Positions 52,301 to 61,300 of a stretch of 64,000 nt of DNA are shown here, in pieces (the first letter of the stretch is position 1; the number at the start of each line of letters is the position of its first letter). A program made the position numbers and the translations under genes. The DNA is taken from NCBI GenBank assembly GCA_914767715.1, contig OU612072.1, forward strand, positions 24,118,001-24,182,000, written 5' to 3'. The DNA is from Membranipora membranacea (Eukaryota; Bryozoa; Gymnolaemata; Cheilostomatida; Membraniporidae). The notes under the pieces were generated by a model. That model was not told the origin of the DNA, did not search any database, and saw only the letters and a program-made list of their open reading frames with translations.

Positions 52301-55300
52301 GTCTTTCGAGTGACTCACGTTTTGCTCTTTGGTCTAACCTTTCAGCGCTGACCTTCAACTCAGCGTTGTTGTCGTTCGGTTCACCAGTCACCTGAGCAAA
52401 AGTTTTGGTTAGCTTATGGCTGTCAGTCACTAGTCTACTCAAGTTTTCTATCTTGTCATCAATTTGTTCAAGTCTTGTTTTCACCTCTGGGCCAAAGAAA
52501 TATTCTGGTAATTGTGGAAAGCACCTGTGGCAGTACCATACAAGTCCAGTTCTACTAGTTATCTTAGTCAGTTCAGTCATAGTCAGTACATCAGCCCACT
52601 CGGGTAGACAATAGGTATGGGCAGAATATTGACAGATATTACATTTTAGTGATGGTTTTGTTTTGGTTACAGCTTTAAGACATTTTAAGCAGGTGTTTGG
52701 ATTGGCAGGTTGACCAGGGGTTGGTGAATTTCGGCTTTGATTGCCTCTAGGGCTAGAAGCAGGGGTTTCAGGCATTCTTGAATCCCGGTTGTCTCTTGAA
52801 GCCAGGTTAGATACACACCAGCACAGCACCAGAGTCACCCAACTTGGAGTCCACAGAAGTGAACAGACAACTACCCGCCCCAAAGCCCATATGTGTCATA
52901 TATCGTGATATAGTGTGATTCATAAACAGTGACTTTGTGTTGTTGACCACTGTCAGCGCGGCATGGGTTCTCACCTGCAGAGATAAAACTTTACATTGTG
53001 TAATAATTACAAATGCAACATTGATCGTTAAGTCTATGTAATGAGCAACAGGCTTGTGGGGTTGTGATATTACCTTGGGTGGTGTTTGATTTTACCTTTT
53101 TTCACTCGATTTCCACAATTTATGGTGTGTTCAACTAGTTTATCAGAAAATTAATTGCAAATCTGTTCCGAACTCCTGAAATCAAAAATGTCATTAGTGT
53201 GAAACTTTGAAAAATTAGATCTGAATTATACCATCCACTCACTGGTATTGAACAATTGTTCAGGGAATGGTACAAGACCAACATCTTATTGTCAGGTGTT
53301 GTTACTTGGTGCTAATTTGTTTCACTCATTTAGCATAGTCACTGATTACATAAGTTGATTTCCTCTGGTAGATAATTTATCATGCTTTATAACTTTTTCA
53401 TTGGATGCTCCCAAACTTACCCCAGTCCGTAAATATGATTAAATTTGTACCTAGATTGAGTTTTATGCAGTTTGCTGTCTTGAGAAGTTTTCCCTTTTCC
53501 CTTCACTTGAGAGCCGGCTACCTCGCTCGATATCCTACCCAGGAGCGAATCCCAGTTAGAGAGAATCCACGGTGAAACAATATTGAAACTGGCTGATAGT
53601 ATTTGTGTTTGGAGGGGCAAGCAACCCTAGGGATTGGTCGGATTTGCGCTTCCTTGCATTTATCTGGAACGTAGATCGCATCAAACTTAATATGTTATTG
53701 AGAGACAAACATCTTCTTCACTGAGACCTATGGCAGAACTCCCCCTACAATTATTTTCAGTGAATACAGCCATAGAATGTAGCGCAACAAACATGTTATA
53801 ATTGTGGTATATTTATATATATTATATGAAAATGAAAGGTTCATCCCATGCTTCCTCCTCACGTTTTTTAATCTGGCCTCACCAGAATTTGAACTCTGGC
53901 CCCGGTGCTGAGATCAACCGCTCAGCCACGCTTGGCCGCTGAAGCTTGCAAAGCTCAGTGTGAAATACTCAAGGTGTTTAAATTTAATGATGTAGTGGGT
54001 GTAAGTAGTAGTATATAAAAAAGTGGGTTATAACCGTCCACCTCCTTGCTTCTTTTGGTCTCAACTGGGATTTGAATCTGGACCACTCACTGTGATCGAG
54101 CACGCTAGCCACTCGGCCACGCCGTCCCGCTGAAGCTTACAGATTTTTAATGATTTATATTTGAGATATACGGGTAAAGTAAGCATACCCTCATCTGGTT
54201 TTACTACGCATATGTGGTAGAACACAGGACTCTGTTTCAGCCGTTTCTTCTAGTTTTCTCCAAAACACTTTTTGAAAAAGTGATATGAGGCACTGGATAT
54301 GGGTTTTTATATACAACATACTGCATAAAATCATAAATCAACACTGCTACTCATCTCAACAAATAACATGTGCTCATAAAGCCTGTACATTTATTAGTGA
54401 ATCTATTGAAGTAAAACTGCTATCACCATCAATTAAATAGGACACATATTTGTTGAATCTGGTTTATATTTTAAAACAGATTAAATGATCAAAGCTCTGC
54501 AGAAAATGTACAACACCAATTGCCATCCTCCCCCTATCAATATTCTTTGCACAATGTGTGGTCATGATTGCAGTCATCCCGTTAATCCGAATAGGAATAA
54601 ATTATTTCATAGTAGTCCGTAGCAACCATAAATGCAACATAACAACAGGTAGTCCGACGAAAGCAACTAATAGCTAGCTTTCAGTTCAATGATATCTCTT
54701 TGGGGCTTCAATTTGACTGTTTACGGTTCATGAGAAAGCTTAGGAATGTTCAAAACCGCAAAATTTACACAATAGAGAGCTGGGGCCGTTTTTAGGGGAC
54801 AAAAAATATTACATTAGGAGAAAACTATTTCTTAATGATTATGAAAAACATATCGCAGTCAGCTGGTCTATCCCCGATTTCTCCGGGATATATAAGTCCC
54901 GTTATCTGCTGCCTCAAGAGAGCCCTCTGATTTCTTATATTCACCTTCCATGCGGCCATACAGTTCTCAATCGAATTGTTCACTTCCACAGTGATTGTGA
55001 TTTATACGGGCGCCATGTTTTTTTGGAGGATAATTCAAGGTGATTTGCCCGTTCGGTTCAGTTATAGTTTTCAAATATTGGACACTATTGTGCCTATTAC
55101 TTTTCTGGTAAAGGTAGTTCCCAGTGAGGGGTGAAGTAGGTTGGTAAATTTCCGCCGGCTATTTGATGATATTGTCTTCTCGTTTTGGCCGATTTGATTT
55201 CTCATCAGGTGAAATAAACGTTGAGGTGCCATTTTTTGTTACTCAATCTCCCCAGCCACACCTTCATTGCGGCCGATAGACATAGCTTCAGAAAATAAAG

Positions 55301-58300
55301 GCATTGGTTATGGTGAAAAATATATTGTATATATTATCGCGGTATTTTAATTGTGTCAAAATCACCGATGATGCACCATTTAACTACATATTTTAGGTGA
55401 GCCTACAGGCGATTCAAATATTTATTTTATTTTGACATTTTTATGAATGTGACTGATGGGAAGGGGTTTGCAACATCACTCTCATTTAGGACAACTCTGA
55501 AAAAGATGAAAATACATTCCGGTTTCACTCATAATTGCCCAGCAATAATCCCCTCCAGATTATTAGTTTATTTTAACATCGACGACTTACCTAGTGGTAC
55601 ATTGATCCACATTTATGCTGTCAAATTCTCAAATATATTGGCTCCCAGCTGCAGATGCATTCATTGGATGCCGCGTATACTGTAGTTGAACAAATAACTG
55701 AACTGATCTCGGTATTTGGAATGCAACAAATTTGACCAAAATGACACCAAAATAAGATAAATAATCATAATTATCTGATTAGTTTAATATACACATAAAT
55801 ATCTCATCTTATTCAGTATAAGAACCATGAGGAGACTGAAACAGCTGATGTTGCAAGGAAATAACATCAAACAGTTACCTGAATGGATCGGTGAACTAGT
55901 GTCTCTAACTTATCTGGACCTTGATGAAAACTTTGATCTCATCCGATTACATTCCAGTATTAGTTCGCTGAATCTCTCCACATTCAGCTGTAAGAAGTGC
56001 ATCAAGCTAATAGAGCCACCCTATGCTGTGTGTGAAGGAGGTTGGAGCGACATAAAACACTACTACACAGACATGGAAAGTGGAAAAGAAGTCATCTCTC
56101 TATCACCTATTGTCCTCATTGGTAGAAAAGAGGCAGGGAAGTCTTCTCTTCTAAGTGTCATGAAGCATAAGTTCGAAGCTCGAAGTCCACATGATGCAAG
56201 CGTTGAAAAAACAAAGGTTTTTGGTTTTGAGAAGGTACAGATTCAAGGACCTGATTCAGAGAAAAGTGATGTCCAGGTTATTGACTTTGGTGGTGATGAA
56301 ATTTACCATCACGGCTACCACCTGACAATGCGTGAAGACTGCATACCAATAGTCGTGGTGAATATGTCAGAATTCGAAGAAATAGCCAAAAAGCGAGGAC
56401 CACGTGAAGCCACTAGAAAGGTGGCATTTAATTGGGTCGCACACCTTGGCTCAGCTGTTCAGAAGATACAGGACCCAATCGTAGTTCTCACCCACCATGA
56501 TGAATATAAAACTGATTCAGTCCTGTATAAGAAACTAGAATTGGATTTCACACACACTCTACAAAATTTGACTGATGAGCTTCTAAAAGGAAACAGTCAA
56601 ATAGGAAGGCTCGCTGTTCGTTCTGACGGGGATCATGCTTCATCTGTGTTCAGCCAGAAAAATGTGTTCTCAGTAGGCTTTTCTCAAGATGACAAAGTCT
56701 ATTCCACAGAATTCAAGAGGCTAGAGAGACACCTCTACAACAGAGTAGAGAGTTCAAAACGCTCCATTCCCAGTAGTTGGCTTTCTCCCTTCACCGAGAA
56801 TAATGACAGCTATCTCAAATATGACCTGATCTCTCCTTCTCTGAAGCACCCTCAGACTGTTTTTGACTTCATGAAGAGATCTGGTCAGATATTGTGGTAC
56901 CCAGATTCCTCTACCCCTAGCCTGGCAAATACTGTGTTCCACAAAATACCAGTTTTAACAGAGCTCATAGGATCATTGTATGGTCACACCATGTCTCCTA
57001 ATATCATCATGCAGCAATCAGCAGATGAAAGTATGACTTCAGGACCCAGCAGCTATCAAAGAAATGGTATCATGAGCAAAGCTGACCTTCATTCCCGCAT
57101 TTCTGACCTATCCTGCAAAATACCTTCTGATATCGCTATTGCGCTTTTGGTAAAATTCAAACTTCTGTTTGGCCCAACAGTTATCAACAATCAGGATGAA
57201 TGCTACCTGATGCCATACTTCATGCCTGAACATTCATTTTCTCATCGTAGAGCTGAGATTCAGCTATATGCATCAATGAACTTTATCGGATTGAAGGCGC
57301 CTGACTATGCATTTCATCAGTTAACAGTTTCATTTCTCGAAAATATGGATGAAAGCTATCAGATTTTCCCCTATGGGAATGGAGCAGCTGCAAAGTTGCG
57401 AGCACCAACCAGATCTGGCAATGAGAAGAGGGAGCAGTTTGATGTTCATTTCATACATGAGAGAGATGCACAAAGGGCAATCATCAGAGTTGACGGATGT
57501 GAAACTAATATTTCTGAATGTTGGGCAAAGTTTTCCACCCTCCTCAAAGTGTTATCAGAGAAAGCAAAATCAACATGGCCTGCCATAAAGATAGATTATG
57601 ACATTCCTTGCCCCCACTGTCTCATTCTTGGTAGGCCAAATCCAGCACTGTTAGAGTTCCAGGCGGTAACGGCTCATCCGCAAAGACTGACTACAGAGAC
57701 TGCTGAATGTGGCGATGAAACGGATATACCAGCTTTGCTCAGAGTACCATGTGAGTTCATCACTATTTTGCCTTCTTCGTTTCAACAACGCTCTTCTTTG
57801 TTGAATATCTGTGTACAACTAGCACTCACTTTTCTAATTCATGAACTAGATGTTTTGGACACATCCTCAGTACTTATGTACTTATCTTGTTTGCGTTGGT
57901 TTGTCATCTTGGTACAAAAAATAGAGGTAGTGATTACTGACCTGATGTGTATTCTAGGTACTTACCCAGGGGAGGAGGGGATCAGATTACTCACAGACTA
58001 TATCAATAAGAAGGGGCTGAATGAGGTGACAGCAATCACACAGATTGTTTCTGAGAGAGAAAAGGAGATCGATATGCATCCTGTCTTTCAAACATCATTG
58101 TACAGAGCATCCCAAATGGACAAGGTAATTAGCAGCTAGAATTCAAGGAAATTTAAGTGGCTCAATAAGACTGCAGATATTTTTATGTGCACTTGCCTTT
58201 ACCACGCCTAGAGTGATCAGTTGCATACAATGAATGTGTTATTTCAAAATCTAGTGGTAAAAACATAACTGCTGCAGTTATCTATATGTTGCCTTTACTT

Positions 58301-61300
58301 GCAGGTTTATGTGATGACTACTACACGAGGAAGAGCTCTTATAATCAACAATAAAACAGATCGAGAAGGATCACAATATGACTATGCTAACATAAAGATG
58401 ATGTTAGAGCGATTCGGTTTTGTCATAAGTGATTTGTCTGAAGACAAAGAATGGCATGCAGAGGTACTTATACCGTTTGTTTGTATTATGGCTTTCATAT
58501 TTCAGGCTTTGAGCCTCTCTTGTTAGACATTATTTTATGGTTATGCCATTGAAAATCATACGATTGCTGAAATTTGCAAAATACCTGATGATCAATGCCA
58601 GTTCCGATTAAATTTTACTGGAGTTTCTTTGAAGGATCTGATAATGAAGATCCATAATGAGACTCAGTATGTGGATAGAAGGACTGGTACTTCAGTACAT
58701 GCTAATCTAGGAATGTTTGTACTGGTGCTGATGAGTCATGGAGGAAGTGGTTCCATCTCTGTTGGTAACGAGACGATCAGATTGGTGGATATCTACAGAC
58801 TTCTCTCAACTCAGAACTTTCCAGCTATGAGAGGAAAACCAAAGATGATTGTACTACAATCATGTTCAGGAGGTCGTATTCTTATGTATTTTTTCTGTAC
58901 AACTATGTAATGAACATCACTTGCTTTGAAAATCAGATGCATCCTTACCTTATTTCTCTTACCAAATACTGAACCATAAAAATCTCTTTTTCAAACGCAA
59001 AATGCACTAGCAATATAATCTTCTTGTGCATGCACAGCCACCATATTACATATATTATTAATAAATGATTTGTATATGCTCACTCTACTCCCTTCAGCTA
59101 ATATCATGAAAGTGGATCCTATTGTTACACTGAGTGAAGGATCAGCAACCAAGAGAAGAAGAAGTAAGAGATCAACTCACTATATAAAAAAACTTCAATT
59201 AAAAACCTGCAAAAGGCAAATCTTTGTTAACTTGGTATATAAAAAAAGCGAACAAAAATCCAGATTTGGCAAAATTTTTGAGCCGTTTGTGGTCTTGAGA
59301 CGCAAGAATTTTTTCATCATTATGTTACATCTGATGAATCAAGGATTACGATAAACATCTTATCAACGATCTTATATACCACTGAGAATGAAAACATCTG
59401 TGTGGTTTTTTTTAGGAAGTGGTGGGAGTGGTTTGACCTCCTGTGTCAGTAGCTATTTTTTGAGATATTTGTTTCATCATAAATCTCATCGTTGAAACCT
59501 ATGGACCCATCTATCTATCTTTCCATCTATAGACTATATGTTTAGAACCCTCCAACAGCTCTGCCCTCTTGCTATTCAGAATGGGTTCTGGTTCTCACAC
59601 TCTCTTAAGTTCAGATATCTCTTCTTGCCAGATGTTTGTTTTGTTGACAGAGAAATTGTGCAATTAATCTAAATTGTTCTCTTCTTCCTATTCTTAAATA
59701 ATTGCTCACTAACTATTTTTTCCGATTTCCAGTACAAATACCTCAGGACATGGCAGCTGATCCTGTTCCTGCCAATCCTAGAGATATACCGAGAGAAGAT
59801 AGCCACTTATGTATGGATGACCTGATTGTCCTCCATCCAAGTTTCTCAGGTGAGAAGACATTGAACGCTATTCATGCAGCGATTAGCTAATTATTGCATT
59901 CAACAGAAAAACCATAGTGATATCAATGCCTAATTTTTCACTGCCCATATAAATTACAGGAATAAACTGTTTATTTGCGTGGCTGATTTTTGTGTTATAT
60001 CAGGTGTTTCCTAATAAACATAAACTCAAACACCCCAAAGGTGAGCAGATACCTAAGTGCATAGCATACCCTTTATTTAAAGTGAAGGATGAAATTCCTA
60101 CTATAAATAAGCAAGCCATTTCCCCTATAATAGTTATTGAGAAATTTTTGAAAAATTTCATCGATTCATTTTAGGCCAATTATATTGAGTCAGCATTTTC
60201 ATCAAATGTTTTTATCCCTGCTCTTTTGCCCTTTGCCCAGAGTATGCCGCCTTCAGAGATGAAAATTACGGTTCAGTGTTCATCAGAGCTTTCGTAGCAA
60301 CATTCTATCAACAGGCTGGAAGTAAAAATGTCGAAGAACTCAGTAAACTGGTTAGTGCTTCACCAAACTCTGATGACTCATCGACTAAATTTGACTCACT
60401 TGATTTGACTCACTAGATTAGACCCACTGAATAATTTGATTTACACTTCAATGTAAAGTAATATGGTAACAAATCAGCTGCTCATGTTTTTCAAAGGTCA
60501 TTAAATTTACAGTGATATACAAAACAGATTATAACTCTCATATTGATAGCTTTACAAAAAATAAACATGTCAATACGTTAAATTTAATTTTCAACTAACG
60601 CTTACTTTATATTCTGAAGTTATATCTTATTGTAAAGTTTTTCCGTCGTCGAAATAAGGCATGGTCTCTAATTTAGGATAACCATCTTGATCCTCTTTTT
60701 GAACCAGATCAAAAATAATTAAATCGTGGAAAAACCAGGGCAAGGGGATTTCAGACTGATTCCTGCTGGTGTCTAATACATTTTTGACAAACACTTGCTC
60801 TATTTTGTAAAGTATTTCAATCTTTGACATAAGACATCGTCAATACCAATCATGCTCCTCTCTTTGAACATATCGAAATAACCAAAACATTACAATTGCT
60901 CCTTTTTTGAAAAAAAAGGACAAGACAATGTCAGCAAGATTCCCTGCTGCTGGTGTCTAATGCCTGATATTAATCTGAACCAGTCAATCAGTTTAATTTT
61001 CCTTAATGTTTAGATCCAATCAGTTGTGAGAAACTCAGCACCTGCTGAAGGAAGACCTCAACGTCAGCTTCCTGTCACCATCAGTACATTCACTAATGAT
61101 AGGAAGCTCTATCTATCACCAGGAGTTAATATGAGAACTACTCATCCAGATGAGCTGGTCAATCCTGTATCACCTAATCCTGCTAAGAGTGAGGTGGTGT
61201 TTCAAGGTCAGTCAGGTTCTTCAATATTTGTAGAAGGCTTAAAATCATATCCCACATGCCAACAACCTGCTTCTTTTGTTTTCCCCTGTTTTCTAATTAC

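Larger units (their letters stand above)
49043..52883 (-). mobile_element. Nearly full-length CR1-like LINE, inactivated
   Basis: Two-ORF non-LTR retrotransposon on the minus strand: ORF1 with a PHD-like zinc finger, then ORF2 with an apurinic-type endonuclease and RT. ORF1 and ORF2 are about 45 bp apart. In-frame stops and frameshifts disable both, but long intact stretches show the insertion is relatively young. It is antisense to the host gene within the 16 kb intron. Confidence 0.9.

Noticed and set aside
57751-57957. Reading 55,827-58,139 as a single uninterrupted exon ending in its own stop
   Set aside because: This would add a hydrophobic non-family stretch and end before the caspase. 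Two good GT-AG introns with matching phases give a continuous COR-caspase protein.
59070-59354. 94-codon ORF after exon 17
   Set aside because: It is read-through of the exon into the following intron; a GTAAGAG donor at 59,164 fits the phase of the next p10 exon.
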